This document shows positions 8,095 through 17,725 of a stretch of DNA of 64,000 nucleotides, piece by piece. Below the pieces are notes generated by a model. The model was not told the DNA's origin and ran no database searches. It saw nothing but the letters and a program-made list of their open reading frames with translations. Both the position numbers and the translations under genes were made by a program. Source of the stretch: an uncultured Marinicella sp. (GTDB lineage Bacteria > Pseudomonadota > Gammaproteobacteria > Xanthomonadales > Marinicellaceae); the NCBI GenBank assembly GCA_947502925.1, contig CANNBS010000005.1, positions 1-64,000 on the forward strand, read 5' to 3'. The stretch's first letter is position 1. Each line of letters opens with the position of its first letter.

Positions 8095-10052
8095 GACTCA
8101 TAACTGGCATTTAATAACCGACTGATAAAGACATCCCAGGCAATCTCCCGGGCAAAGCCGACAATATTAATTTTGGGTATGCCACCGCCCTCGACAATGG
8201 TAAAACGGCCATTTTGGTTATCGATACCACCTATTTGGCACACTGAGTTATGCAGCTTACAGCTTAATTTTAATTTATTATATTTAAACTCATCAAAAAA
8301 CCGCAAAAAAGTCCGGGATAAGGCACCTTTAATGCCGCCAATCGCCGAAATATTTTCAATCGCTTTCTGGCTGATGGTTTGATCACTGTCTTCTGTTTCG
8401 ACACTATAAATACTGGCATCCATGCGATCCACCTTCCAGTTTGTAATCCGTAACTGATCTATCTGACCGGATAATCGCCCGGTAATTAATCCAAAATCAT
8501 AGGTCTGAGTTAATAAGGCCAAGTCTAATAAATTAATATCCACATCAGCTGCAATCACCGGCGCCACCCCGAACAAACGCTCCATAGATAAATTCTCAAA
8601 GCGAATCGAACCATCAAAAACGGACAAATGCAATGTACCGTCAAATTCAATCACATTACCGGTTTTAACCATGCCGGGTAACTCGCCACTGATTTGACCG
8701 GCCAGTTGCGGCCAATCCAAAGCCTGAGAAACCGGCAGCAAAGAAATGGGTTCGATTTCAGCATCCATTTGAAGCTCAGCCGGTTCTTCGGCCATAAAAT
8801 CATTCACCGTCAGTCGCTGGATAACCAAAGCACCGTCAAACACCGGGAACTGATGCCGGCCATACAAACTAAAATGATCTTCACTGAGGTTAAAATCCAG
8901 ACTCGCCTGCTTGATTGGCAAACCGGATAATATCAAAGACTGCCAGGATAGATTTGAGGGTTGGCTGGTCTGATGCCATTGCCAATCAACCTCACCGGTT
9001 AAGCCGCTGACAGATAATTTTCGTTTTTGATTGGCAAATGAAAAATCTTCGAATTGGGCTGTGACATGCTCAACCTGATTACCGTGACCTGAGGCCGTGA
9101 GCAAAAAACCGCCGTCAGCCTGATTTTGATTAAAACCATAGATTTCCAGTACGCTGTTGGTAATATGTTTATTCACCAAATGACTGTCTTTAATATTAAC
9201 CTGCGCTTGCCAGCTATTTATACCAAAACTATCTGAAAGTCCCAGCTCTCCTTTGGCCGTAAAAGCACTTTCATGGGCAAGCCCCCAATGAATCGCGTAG
9301 CGCTGATCACTCATGTCAATATTGAGGCTCAGTTGTAATGGAAACTCTGAAAAATTAACATACACTTGCTTTAACAAGGCTTCTCCCTGGTTAATGGACA
9401 ACTCAGCAGTTACAGATTGTTGTTGGCTGTGCCAGGCAAATTCAATCTGACCGGCCAGACCCAAAGCAATTAAATCGTCACTGTGTTCATAATCTAAACT
9501 TGAAAATTTAACCGGCTCAATACTTTTAATCAGTCCCTGATTTAAGGTCACGCCGATATCACCATTGGCGGTGGCCGTTAAATTATCTTTGATGGATTTA
9601 AACAAGGGTGGTAACCATTTTTTTATCGGCCAGTCTGTGAGTTGAATATCTTGTCTCTTACGGGCACTGTCATAGTTAAAAACCATGGTGTTATCCTGAT
9701 CAACAGCATTTATTTTCAACACCTGTTCAAGCACATCATAATTAACCTGGCCGACTAGTTGTAATCGATTTTGCTGTAAATCAAAGGCCAATTCAGCTTC
9801 TTGGCACGTATGGTTGGGATACAGATCAACCGTTCCCTGACATTGATAATAAATATCTTTTATGTGAATATCCGGTGCCACAAACAGTTCTTTGATGCGC
9901 AGGATTGTGCTCTTTTGCTGTTGTTCAATATGCAGATCCTTTATCTGGTACTGAGGTGTTTGTGCCTGTAAGCAGGCTGAAAAAAAAAGCCACACAAATG
10001 CAGAAAACATGACATAAGATGTATTTAAAGCCCTACGAAGTGTGGTTAACAT
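8073..10052 (-). CDS. ydbH: YdbH-like AsmA-family phospholipid-transport protein, C-terminus altered by element
   Basis: A 659-residue envelope protein with an N-terminal signal/anchor (about 13-30) and a long beta-rich body typical of AsmA-like bridge proteins. Assignment to YdbH is supported by the DUF1318/YdbL gene directly downstream. YdbH, TamB and YhdP are known to support phospholipid transport to the outer membrane. The final RPPHKS and TGA are encoded by the inserted element; removing the element and one target copy restores ...SYES-TAA, so the native protein is only six residues shorter. It is shorter than E. coli YdbH, and a related AsmA-like family cannot be excluded. Confidence 0.6.
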   Translation of the reverse strand: MLTTLRRALNTSYVMFSAFVWLFFSACLQAQTPQYQIKDLHIEQQQKSTILRIKELFVAPDIHIKDIYYQCQGTVDLYPNHTCQEAELAFDLQQNRLQLVGQVNYDVLEQVLKINAVDQDNTMVFNYDSARKRQDIQLTDWPIKKWLPPLFKSIKDNLTATANGDIGVTLNQGLIKSIEPVKFSSLDYEHSDDLIALGLAGQIEFAWHSQQQSVTAELSINQGEALLKQVYVNFSEFPLQLSLNIDMSDQRYAIHWGLAHESAFTAKGELGLSDSFGINSWQAQVNIKDSHLVNKHITNSVLEIYGFNQNQADGGFLLTASGHGNQVEHVTAQFEDFSFANQKRKLSVSGLTGEVDWQWHQTSQPSNLSWQSLILSGLPIKQASLDFNLSEDHFSLYGRHQFPVFDGALVIQRLTVNDFMAEEPAELQMDAEIEPISLLPVSQALDWPQLAGQISGELPGMVKTGNVIEFDGTLHLSVFDGSIRFENLSMERLFGVAPVIAADVDINLLDLALLTQTYDFGLITGRLSGQIDQLRITNWKVDRMDASIYSVETEDSDQTISQKAIENISAIGGIKGALSRTFLRFFDEFKYNKLKLSCKLHNSVCQIGGIDNQNGRFTIVEGGGIPKINIVGFAREIAWDVFISRLLNASYESRPPHKS

Positions 10053-10118
10053 ACTTGCTTTTTATTCATTTCATCGGTAATCTTAACGTTATACAGGACA
10101 GCACAGGGAATTGTCACC

Positions 10119-10832
10119 ATGGATCAATTACGTATTTTGGTGGTCGATGATAATCGCATCAACCGTTTATATCTGAAAACCATTTTAACGCAATGGCAGC
10201 ATCATGTCACCGAAGTCAACAGCGGACAAAGTGCATTGAACGCTTGTCAGCAACAGGATTTTAATCTCATATTAATGGATATCCGTATGCAACCCATGGA
10301 TGGGGTCACAGCAGCTGAAAAAATCAAACAACTTGAGCATCACAGCGAAACGCCCATTGTTGCGGTTTCTGCTGAACATATTGATTGTGCACCCTACCCT
10401 CAATTTGTCCAGGCTTTGGTTAAACCCATCAGCAAACAAAGGCTCAGACAACTGATTAATGAATATCTGACAAACAGCCATGTCGCTGAAAATCATTCAA
10501 ATCCTTTTGATGAAGATCAGGCTTTGGCCATTTCACACCATGATAGAGAGATTGTACAAAAATTACGTTCTTTATTTGTTAAAAAATTACCTGAGGAAAT
10601 TAAGGAAATTGAACAGCTTCACAAGGCTGAATTATGGCAGGATTTAGAGAATAAATTACATTACTTACAGGGTTCAGCCCGGGTGTGTGCCGCTACGACA
10701 ATGTGTGAAAATTTAAAGCAATACCGACAACATTTATCAGATAAATCGTTTGATGACTTAGATGCATGCTTAATGAATCTAAAAGACATAGCGACAGAAA
10801 TTTTAGCCCTTAAGCAATCAAATAATTCTTAA
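10119..10832 (+). CDS. Orphan response-regulator receiver plus Hpt protein
   Basis: A 237-residue phosphorelay protein. The N-terminal receiver domain has the acidic pair D10-D11, phospho-acceptor D54 in LILMDIRM, and K102 in VKPIS. The C-terminal part (about 140-230) looks like a histidine phosphotransfer domain, with H181 in LHYLQGSA as the candidate phosphorylated histidine. No DNA-binding or enzymatic output domain is present, and no histidine kinase lies nearby, so it probably shuttles phosphate within a relay whose other members are elsewhere. It is divergent from the ydbH-like gene (66-bp gap) and convergent with ihfB. Confidence 0.85.
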   Translation: MDQLRILVVDDNRINRLYLKTILTQWQHHVTEVNSGQSALNACQQQDFNLILMDIRMQPMDGVTAAEKIKQLEHHSETPIVAVSAEHIDCAPYPQFVQALVKPISKQRLRQLINEYLTNSHVAENHSNPFDEDQALAISHHDREIVQKLRSLFVKKLPEEIKEIEQLHKAELWQDLENKLHYLQGSARVCAATTMCENLKQYRQHLSDKSFDDLDACLMNLKDIATEILALKQSNNS

Positions 10833-10847
10833 AAGATCCACGCTGGT

Positions 10848-11156
10848 TTACTGACCCACTTGATCCTTAACCCGTTCTTTTAAATCTTTTCCGGGTTTAA
10901 AATGCGGTGCGTATTTAGCGCCAAGAGGAACCGGTTCGCCGGTTTTTGGGTTGCGCCCCATACGTGGTTTCCTTTCTCGCAAGGTAAAACTTCCAAAGCC
11001 GCGTATTTCGATGCGATGGCCTTCTGATATGGATGTGCTCATAAACTGAATTAATTCTTTTACGGACAGACTCACATCTGATTTGGACAATTCGCTTTGA
11101 GCAAATTTATCAGCCAGTATTTCAATTAATTCTGAGCGAGTAATGGATTCTTTCAT
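10848..11156 (-). CDS. ihfB: Integration host factor subunit beta
   Basis: A 102-residue DNA-bending protein of the HU/IHF family. The beta-arm signature is clear ([22 protein letters not shown]) and the C-terminal [11 protein letters not shown] is typical of IHF-beta. With IHF-alpha, encoded elsewhere, it bends DNA at specific sites in recombination and transcription. The position just downstream of rpsA is the conserved gammaproteobacterial arrangement; a terminator hairpin between them suggests ihfB also has its own promoter. Confidence 0.95.
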   Translation of the reverse strand: MKESITRSELIEILADKFAQSELSKSDVSLSVKELIQFMSTSISEGHRIEIRGFGSFTLRERKPRMGRNPKTGEPVPLGAKYAPHFKPGKDLKERVKDQVGQ

Positions 11157-11211
11157 TGTCAGTAATTATAACCAAACAAAGATAAATATACAGTGAAAAT
11201 ATCAAAGAAAT

Positions 11212-11240
11212 AAAAAAGGCGGCCTATAACAGCCGCCTTT
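11212..11240 (-). terminator. Rho-independent terminator of rpsA
   Basis: On the minus strand AAAGGCGGC pairs with GCCGCCTTT in a 9-bp stem with an 8-nt loop, immediately followed by a run of six T. It lies 30 bp past the rpsA stop codon. Confidence 0.85.
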
Positions 11241-11269
11241 AAAGGTTTCAAAATAAACGATTAATTCAA

Positions 11270-12928
11270 TTAATCATCCATTTTTTCTTTCAACAGGTCA
11301 CCTAAGCTGGTGGTGCCTGAAGCGCCTTTCTGGTATTCATCCAGGACGTCTTTAAGCTCATCGTTTTCTTTGGCCTTAACAGACAAGACCAGCATTTTCT
11401 TACGGCGATCCATGGAAACAAATTTGGCTTCCACTTTATCACCGACAGAATAGACTTCGCTGACATCATTGGTGCGCTCTTTAGACACATCAAAAGCTTT
11501 AATGATACCGTTAACACCATCTTCCAATTCTAAAATGGCTTGTTTCTCGTCCACTTCAATGACTTCACCGGTCACCAGTGAACCTTTCGGGTTGTTGGCC
11601 ACAAATGAACCAAACGGATCTTGTTCCAACTGTTTAATACCCAGAGAAACACGCTCTCTTTCAGCATCAATCACCAGCACTACGGCTTTCACTAAATCGC
11701 CTTTCTTGTAGTTACGAATGGCTTGTTCACCGGCGTCTGACCATGAAATGTCGGACAAGTGAACCAGACCGTCAATACCACCGTCCAGGCCGATAAAGAT
11801 ACCAAAGTCCGTAATGGATTTAATTTTACCTTCAATGACATCACCTTTCTGGGCGTTTTCAGAGAAGATAACCCATGGGTTTGGCTTACATTGCTTCATA
11901 CCCAGAGAGATGCGGCGTTTGCCTTCTTCGATATCCAGAATACACACTTCGACTTCATCACCGGGCTGAACCACTTTAGCCGGGTTAATGTTTTTGTTGG
12001 TCCAGTCGATTTCAGATACGTGCACCAATCCTTCGATACCATCTTCAATTTCAACAAAACAACCGTAATCCGTGATGTTAGTTACGCGACCGAAGTGACG
12101 TGAACCAACCGGATGGCGACGCGATAAATCTTTCCATGGATCTTCGCCCAGTTGTTTCAGGCCTAAGGAGACACGCTGACTTTCTTTATCGAATTTCAGT
12201 ACGCGCACTTCTAATTCCTGACCGATTTCCACAACTTCTGAAGGATGATTAACACGCTTCCATGACATATCAGTGATGTGTAACAAGCCATCGATACCGC
12301 CTAAATCCAGGAACGCACCGTAATCGGTTAAGTTCTTCACGATACCTTTTACAATGGCGCCGTCTTCCAGTGACTCCAGTAATTTCTCACGCTCTTCTGA
12401 GTACTCAGACTCAACCACAGCGCGGCGAGAAACCACCACATTGTTACGTTTTTGATCTAATTTAATGACTTTGAATTCCAGGTCTTTACCTTCTAAGTAA
12501 CCCGGATCACGGACCGGACGAACATCCACCAGAGAACCCGGTAAGAAAGCCCGGATGTCTTTTAATTCAACGGTGAAACCACCACGTACTTTAGAGGTGA
12601 TTTGTCCAATCACAATCTGATCGGTTTCCATGGCCAGTCGTAACTGATCCCAAACCAGCATACGTTTGGCTTTTTCACGGGATAACACCGTTTCGCCAAA
12701 ACCGTTTTCGTATTTTTCCAGGGCCACTTCGACTTCATCGCCAATGTTGACCGAACCGTCGTCTTCACCAAATTCTTCTAAAGGAATCACACCTTCAGAT
12801 TTTAAGCCGGCATCAACAACGGCAAAACCGTTTTCAATGTCAACCACTTTACCTTTAACAATGGTGCCGGGAACAATGTTTTTTTCGGCCAGATCCTGGT
12901 CGAGGAGGGTTTCAAAATTTTCGCTCAT
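11270..12928 (-). CDS. rpsA: 30S ribosomal protein S1
   Basis: A 552-residue protein with six S1 (OB-fold) repeats; internal repeats are visible as recurring [30 protein letters not shown] and [15 protein letters not shown] motifs. S1 binds mRNA leaders on the 30S subunit and promotes initiation on weak ribosome-binding sites. The length is close to the E. coli protein (557). Its own leader lacks a strong Shine-Dalgarno and folds into three hairpins, as expected for S1 autoregulation. Likely cotranscribed from hisC through aroA-cmk, with additional rpsA-proximal promoters possible. Confidence 0.97.
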   Translation of the reverse strand: MSENFETLLDQDLAEKNIVPGTIVKGKVVDIENGFAVVDAGLKSEGVIPLEEFGEDDGSVNIGDEVEVALEKYENGFGETVLSREKAKRMLVWDQLRLAMETDQIVIGQITSKVRGGFTVELKDIRAFLPGSLVDVRPVRDPGYLEGKDLEFKVIKLDQKRNNVVVSRRAVVESEYSEEREKLLESLEDGAIVKGIVKNLTDYGAFLDLGGIDGLLHITDMSWKRVNHPSEVVEIGQELEVRVLKFDKESQRVSLGLKQLGEDPWKDLSRRHPVGSRHFGRVTNITDYGCFVEIEDGIEGLVHVSEIDWTNKNINPAKVVQPGDEVEVCILDIEEGKRRISLGMKQCKPNPWVIFSENAQKGDVIEGKIKSITDFGIFIGLDGGIDGLVHLSDISWSDAGEQAIRNYKKGDLVKAVVLVIDAERERVSLGIKQLEQDPFGSFVANNPKGSLVTGEVIEVDEKQAILELEDGVNGIIKAFDVSKERTNDVSEVYSVGDKVEAKFVSMDRRKKMLVLSVKAKENDELKDVLDEYQKGASGTTSLGDLLKEKMDD

Positions 12929-13020
12929 ATAATATTCCGGTAAATAATTGAATTTATCTACCTTGTCTTCTGTATCGGCTTGCCCGATACTCGTTGGTTT
13001 TGGTTACCGAAGTAACCGCT
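12929..13020 (-). promoter_or_regulatory. Candidate S1 autoregulatory leader of rpsA (three hairpins)
   Basis: Reading toward rpsA on the minus strand: hairpin 1 is GGTTAC-TTCG-GTAACC (13002-13017), hairpin 2 is GTATCGG-GCAAG-CCGATAC (12972-12990), and hairpin 3 is GGTAGATAA-ATTCAA-TTATTTACC with one G-T pair (12939-12962), ending about 10 nt before the ATG. Spacers are A/T-rich and no strong Shine-Dalgarno is present (only a GGA). The E. coli rpsA leader is also built from three hairpins and is the site where S1 represses its own translation. Function here is inferred from that resemblance. Confidence 0.6.
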
Positions 13021-13029
13021 CAAAATAAT

Positions 13030-15012
13030 TCAAACAGACAGTTTTTGTTTAATTAACTGCATGGCCTGTTCGTACACTTTTTGGATGCTTAACTCACCGG
13101 TATCGATGACAATGGCATCCTTTGCGGGCACCAAAGGTGCCACAGAACGATTGGAATCCCGTTCATCGCGGGCTTCAATGTCCTTTAAAAGGTCGCGGAT
13201 TTTAACATCGACCCCGGCATTTTGCAATTGTTTATGCCGTCTTTCGGCACGAATCGCCGCGGAGGCGGTTAAAAACAGTTTTAATGGCGCATTTTTAAAC
13301 ACCACAGTACCCATATCCCGGCCATCGGCGACTAAACCCGGTGGCTTTAAGAATGCCTGCTGTCGATGCAATAAAGCGGTGCGTACAGCGGCCACCGGTG
13401 CCACTTGAGAGGCCACTTTTGCACATTGTTCACTGCGTAAACGTGCGGTGACATTATCACCGGCTAAAAATATCTGTGTGCTGCCATCATCCGCCACCTC
13501 GAAGCTCAAATCCAGTTGAGTCGCCGCTTTAACCCAGGCCGCTTCATCCGCATCCACCAAATCATCTTTAATGACCTGTAACGCCAGCGCGCGATAAATG
13601 GCACCGGAATCCAGTAAATGCCAACCCAAAGATTGCGCCAGCTGACTGCATAATGTACCTTTTCCGACGCCGGATGGACCATCCACCGTAATCACCGGTA
13701 AAGGCCGCTCAGTGGTCACGTCTAAATCACTGAGCACCTGAAAGAAGCTGGGAAATGAGGTGTTAATGTTATGACAACCACGGACTGAAATGGCTTTATC
13801 CGTTAACGCAGAGGCCACCAAAAAGCTCATCGCACATCGGTGGTCACCGGCACCATCTACAATACCCGAAGATAATTCACCGCCGTGGATAACTGCACCG
13901 TCGGCTTGTTCTTCACAGTCAATACCCAAGCATTTTAAGCCCTCACACATCACTGCAATACGGTCACTTTCCTTATGTCGCAACTCCTCAGCACCGGATA
14001 ATACAGTGGTGCCTTCAGCCAAAGCGGCGGCAATAAACAGAATGGGAAATTCATCAATGGCTGAAGCAATGAGCTCTTGAGGGATATCGATCCCATGTAA
14101 CTGACTGCTTTTAATGCGTACACTGGCCACCGGCTCACCGCCCTGCTCGGCTTCATCAAAGCATGTGATGTCACCACCCATTTTCTGCAAGATTGTAATA
14201 ACTGCGGCCCGAGTGGGATTAATGCTGACATTTTCAATGATAAAATCAGCTTGCGGATGCAGTAAACCCAATACCATAAAGAATGCTGCAGAAGACACAT
14301 CACCCGGAATTTGAATTGACTGGGCATTTAATTGTTTGGGCGGTGTTAAGGTAACGGTTAAGCCCTCTCGATGGACCTGGCAACCAAAACCTTGTAACAT
14401 CTTTTCTGTGTGATCACGTGATCGCTGCGGCTCGGTCACAGAAGTCGGCCCATCGGCGTATAAACCAGCCAGTAAAATGGCACTTTTCACCTGAGCACTG
14501 GCCACCGGACTGTGGTAATGAATACCGTTGAGTTGTTGTGGCGGTTTAAAATGCAGTGGTGCGGTGTCATTATCGGATTCAATAACAGCGCCCATTTGCG
14601 ATAAGGGTTCAATGATTCTTTTCATTGGCCGCTGACTTAAGGACGCATCACCCACCAGGCTGCTGGTAAAAGGCTGCGCTGCCAATAAACCGGCCAGCAA
14701 GCGCATACCGGTACCGGCATTGCCGCAGTCTAATTCTGTGGCGGGCTGACTTAAACCATGTAAACCCACACCTTCGACCAGATAACCATCTTCACAGGTT
14801 TCTATGCTGACACCCAATGCCTGCATGATTTTGAGTGTCGCCAGACAATCCTCAGATTGTAGAAAACCGGTTACTTGACTGCGACCTTCACTGATACCGG
14901 CCAATATCATGGACCGATGAGAAATCGACTTATCACCGGGAACCGTAATGCGGCCGTTCATTTGTAAAGGCGCTCGCAGCCGAAATATATCTTGCGGTTG
15001 AATGTCCGTCAT
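13030..15012 (-). CDS. aroA-cmk: Bifunctional EPSP synthase - cytidylate kinase fusion
   Basis: One uninterrupted 660-residue frame carries two enzymes. Residues about 15-435 are 3-phosphoshikimate 1-carboxyvinyltransferase (PGDKSISHRSM, LDCGNAGTGMRLL, QRSRDHTEKM), step six of the shikimate pathway. Residues about 440-660 are CMP/dCMP kinase, with P-loop VDGPSGVGKGT and the DGRDMGTVVF motif. In most relatives aroA and cmk are adjacent genes; loss of the intervening stop gives this fusion. The RPMKRIIEPLSQMGA segment resembles the class II branch of EPSP synthases more than the E. coli form (inference). It follows hisC after 4 bp. Confidence 0.93.
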   Translation of the reverse strand: MTDIQPQDIFRLRAPLQMNGRITVPGDKSISHRSMILAGISEGRSQVTGFLQSEDCLATLKIMQALGVSIETCEDGYLVEGVGLHGLSQPATELDCGNAGTGMRLLAGLLAAQPFTSSLVGDASLSQRPMKRIIEPLSQMGAVIESDNDTAPLHFKPPQQLNGIHYHSPVASAQVKSAILLAGLYADGPTSVTEPQRSRDHTEKMLQGFGCQVHREGLTVTLTPPKQLNAQSIQIPGDVSSAAFFMVLGLLHPQADFIIENVSINPTRAAVITILQKMGGDITCFDEAEQGGEPVASVRIKSSQLHGIDIPQELIASAIDEFPILFIAAALAEGTTVLSGAEELRHKESDRIAVMCEGLKCLGIDCEEQADGAVIHGGELSSGIVDGAGDHRCAMSFLVASALTDKAISVRGCHNINTSFPSFFQVLSDLDVTTERPLPVITVDGPSGVGKGTLCSQLAQSLGWHLLDSGAIYRALALQVIKDDLVDADEAAWVKAATQLDLSFEVADDGSTQIFLAGDNVTARLRSEQCAKVASQVAPVAAVRTALLHRQQAFLKPPGLVADGRDMGTVVFKNAPLKLFLTASAAIRAERRHKQLQNAGVDVKIRDLLKDIEARDERDSNRSVAPLVPAKDAIVIDTGELSIQKVYEQAMQLIKQKLSV

Positions 15013-15016
15013 TCGT

Positions 15017-16132
15017 TTACTGACAAGCCGCCGGTAATAAATCAGTTAAACGCTGCATCTGTTCTTCTGTGCCGATGGTAATGCGCAGACTGTTCGGCAG
15101 GCCGTAATTAGCCACCGGACGGGTGATGATGCCGTTGTGTAATAAGTGTTCATAAACAGGCATCGCATCCTGCTGAAAGTCCACCAGTAAAAAATTTCCT
15201 TTTGACGGCACATAGCGTAAATTTAAATCATCACAACAGGCACTTAATTGGTCTAAACCTCTGGCATTAACCGTCATGGACTTCTGGATAAAGTCACTGT
15301 CATCAATGGCCGCTTCAGCTGCTTTTAAAGCCAGTGAATTGACATTGAAAGGTTGTCGAATGCGGTTCAGAACGTTGGCAATTTCGGGGTTACTTAAGCT
15401 GTAACCCACCCGTAAACCAGCCAGTCCATAGGCTTTCGAAAAAGTGCGGGTAACCACTAAATTGGAAAATTCGGATAACCACAAACTGCCATCAACACGC
15501 ATGGATTCAGGCGAATACTCCAAATACGCCTCATCCAGCACCACAATCACGTCTTCAGGCACCTGCTTAATAAAATCGTATAAGGCTTTTTTCGGTAAAA
15601 ACGAACCGGTTGGGTTATTGGGGTTGGCAATAAAGATTAACCGGGTCTGGCTGTCTATGGCCGCTGCCATGGCATCCAAATCACAACCCAACGGCGAATC
15701 ACTGTCCCAACCCAAAGCCGGAATCATTTTATGGGTGGCACCAATGGCCTGAATGGCAATCGGATAAACCGCAAAACTGTACTGTGAATAAACGGCATTA
15801 TGTGCCGATGACAAAAATGCTTCGGCCAGTAATACCAAGACATCGTTGGAACCATTCCCAAGCGTTATCTGATCCATTTCGACGCTGTGCTTTTCAGCCA
15901 GCGCTTTCTTAAGCTCAAAGCCATTGCCATCGGGATATAAAGCCAATTCGGGTAATAAATTCTCGATGGCCGCCAGGGCTTTGGGACTGGGGCCCAGCGG
16001 GTTTTCGTTAGAGGCCAGTTTGATGATGTTATCGATGCCTAATTCACGCTCCAGTTCACTGATGGGTTTACCGGGAATATAAGGTTTTAATTTTTGCACA
16101 CCGGGGACTGCCAGCGATTTGAAATCAGACAT
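15017..16132 (-). CDS. hisC: Histidinol-phosphate aminotransferase
   Basis: A 371-residue fold-type I PLP enzyme. ASNENPLGPSPKA near the N-terminus is the HisC signature, FIANPNNPTG binds the cofactor, and the Schiff-base lysine lies in TRTFSKAYGLAGLRVGY. It converts histidinol-phosphate and 2-oxoglutarate to imidazole-acetol phosphate and glutamate. Standing upstream of aroA rather than in a his operon, it may also act on aromatic amino-acid precursors, as suggested for HisC copies in this context (inference). Confidence 0.93.
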   Translation of the reverse strand: MSDFKSLAVPGVQKLKPYIPGKPISELERELGIDNIIKLASNENPLGPSPKALAAIENLLPELALYPDGNGFELKKALAEKHSVEMDQITLGNGSNDVLVLLAEAFLSSAHNAVYSQYSFAVYPIAIQAIGATHKMIPALGWDSDSPLGCDLDAMAAAIDSQTRLIFIANPNNPTGSFLPKKALYDFIKQVPEDVIVVLDEAYLEYSPESMRVDGSLWLSEFSNLVVTRTFSKAYGLAGLRVGYSLSNPEIANVLNRIRQPFNVNSLALKAAEAAIDDSDFIQKSMTVNARGLDQLSACCDDLNLRYVPSKGNFLLVDFQQDAMPVYEHLLHNGIITRPVANYGLPNSLRITIGTEEQMQRLTDLLPAACQ

Positions 16133-16274
16133 AAAAAGGCTCGTTGGAAAAACCTGCTATTGTGCCGATTTTAAGCCAATAAAGCAAGTCAGACAGCCGA
16201 CAATCAGGCTGCCTGATACAGCTTGTTTTATGCCGAAATTTGACTCATGTCATGTTAACTCATGGGTAATCAAT

Positions 16275-16280
16275 TATAAT
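16275..16280 (+). promoter_or_regulatory. -10 box TATAAT upstream of hemN
   Basis: A perfect TATAAT ends 28 bp before the hemN ATG at 16309, in the divergent hisC/hemN spacer. A well-spaced -35 is not obvious (TTGACT at 16240-16245 is 29 bp away). A start site about 7 bp downstream would exclude the in-frame ATG at 16279, which overlaps the box. Confidence 0.4.
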
Positions 16281-16308
16281 GGCGTTTTTGTTTACTCGGC
16301 AGTCCATT

Positions 16309-17709
16309 ATGAGCTCACAACAACCGCTAACCGTTAATTTTGATAAGGCGTTGATTAAGAAATATAACCTAACCGGCCCCCGCTACACGTCTTATCCCAC
16401 CGCCGTTGTTTTTAATGAAAATTATAACGAACAAGCGCATCTGGAAAACCTACAAAGTCAGCAGCAATCCGCCGCGCACGATCCGCTGTCTTTATATTTT
16501 CACATACCCTTTTGCGACACCCTGTGTTTTTTCTGTGCCTGCAATAAAATTACCACAAAAAAACGTGATAAAGCAGACAGCTACATCGATTTTCTAGAGC
16601 AGGAGATTAAACTGCAATCGCAGTATATTGCCGAAACACGTGAAGTGGAACAACTTCATTTCGGTGGTGGTACACCCACCTTTCTAACCGCCCCGCAACA
16701 CCATCGTCTAATGGGTTTGATTGATCAGCACTTCACCCTGTTAACCGATGACCGTCGTGATTATTCCATCGAGATTGATCCACGTGAAGCCGACGAAAGC
16801 ACCATTCAGCGCCTGGCGGATACAGGCTTTAACCGATTTTCCATGGGTGTACAGGATGTTCAGGAAAAAGTACAAAAAGCCGTGAATCGCATCCAGCCGA
16901 TTAGTATGACACGCGATGTGATTGAAGCCTGTCGATCGCATAAGGCCAAATCCATTAATGTGGACTTGATTTACGGCCTGCCCTTTCAGACCCTGCAATC
17001 TTTTGAGGATACCTTAAAACAGATCATCGAATTATCACCCGATCGGCTGTCAGTATTTAATTACGCCCATATGCCGCATTTATTTATGCCACAAAAACGC
17101 ATAAACGAAACCGACCTGCCTTCTGCAGATGAGAAACTGGATATTTTACAGATGACTATCCAGACCCTGGCCGATGCCGGCTATGTATATATTGGCATGG
17201 ATCATTTCGCCAAACCCGATGATGAACTGGCTCTGGCACAGCAAAATGGAACATTGCAGCGCAACTTTCAGGGTTATACCACCCATGCTGATTGTGATTT
17301 ACTGGCCATGGGTGTCAGTGCCATCAGTTTATTTAATAACTGTTTTAGTCAGAACATTAAAACGTCGGACAAATATTACCAGCAATTAAATGACGGCCAT
17401 ATTCCGATTATGAAAGGCTACCGACTATCAGATGATGATTTGATTCGCCGTCAGGTGATTCAGGACTTATCCTGCCACTTTCGAATTGATAAAACCCGGT
17501 TAGACAATCGTTTTAACATCGATTTCGATGACTATTTTGCGGATGAATTAAACAGCCTGCAATCAATGGCAGAAGACGGACTGGTGGACATGAGTCAAAA
17601 CCAGATTCAAGTCAGCGCCAAAGGCCGCCTACTGATTCGCAATGTTTGTATGGTGTTTGATGCCTACTTAAAACCCGCTTCAAAACAACAGTTTTCACGG
17701 GTTATTTAA
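16309..17709 (+). CDS. hemN: Oxygen-independent coproporphyrinogen III oxidase
   Basis: A 466-residue radical-SAM enzyme that converts coproporphyrinogen III to protoporphyrinogen IX without oxygen. The N-terminal LTGPRYTSYPTA and the cluster motif CDTLCFFCAC (C69, C73, C76 and C78) are diagnostic, as is LHFGGGTPTFL. I start it at MSSQQ because the earlier in-frame ATG at 16279 sits inside a perfect -10 box. hemA for the first tetrapyrrole step is 3 kb away on the other strand. It is convergent with the TPR lipoprotein gene. Confidence 0.95.
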   Translation: MSSQQPLTVNFDKALIKKYNLTGPRYTSYPTAVVFNENYNEQAHLENLQSQQQSAAHDPLSLYFHIPFCDTLCFFCACNKITTKKRDKADSYIDFLEQEIKLQSQYIAETREVEQLHFGGGTPTFLTAPQHHRLMGLIDQHFTLLTDDRRDYSIEIDPREADESTIQRLADTGFNRFSMGVQDVQEKVQKAVNRIQPISMTRDVIEACRSHKAKSINVDLIYGLPFQTLQSFEDTLKQIIELSPDRLSVFNYAHMPHLFMPQKRINETDLPSADEKLDILQMTIQTLADAGYVYIGMDHFAKPDDELALAQQNGTLQRNFQGYTTHADCDLLAMGVSAISLFNNCFSQNIKTSDKYYQQLNDGHIPIMKGYRLSDDDLIRRQVIQDLSCHFRIDKTRLDNRFNIDFDDYFADELNSLQSMAEDGLVDMSQNQIQVSAKGRLLIRNVCMVFDAYLKPASKQQFSRVI

Positions 17710-17725
17710 TGGCAAACCTTATGAC

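Noticed and set aside
7906-8103. Short open frame inside mobile-element copy 3
   Set aside because: It reads through hairpins and the inverted end, and resembles no protein.
16279-16308. Earlier ATG for hemN
   Set aside because: This ATG overlaps a perfect TATAAT box and adds ten residues not typical of HemN.
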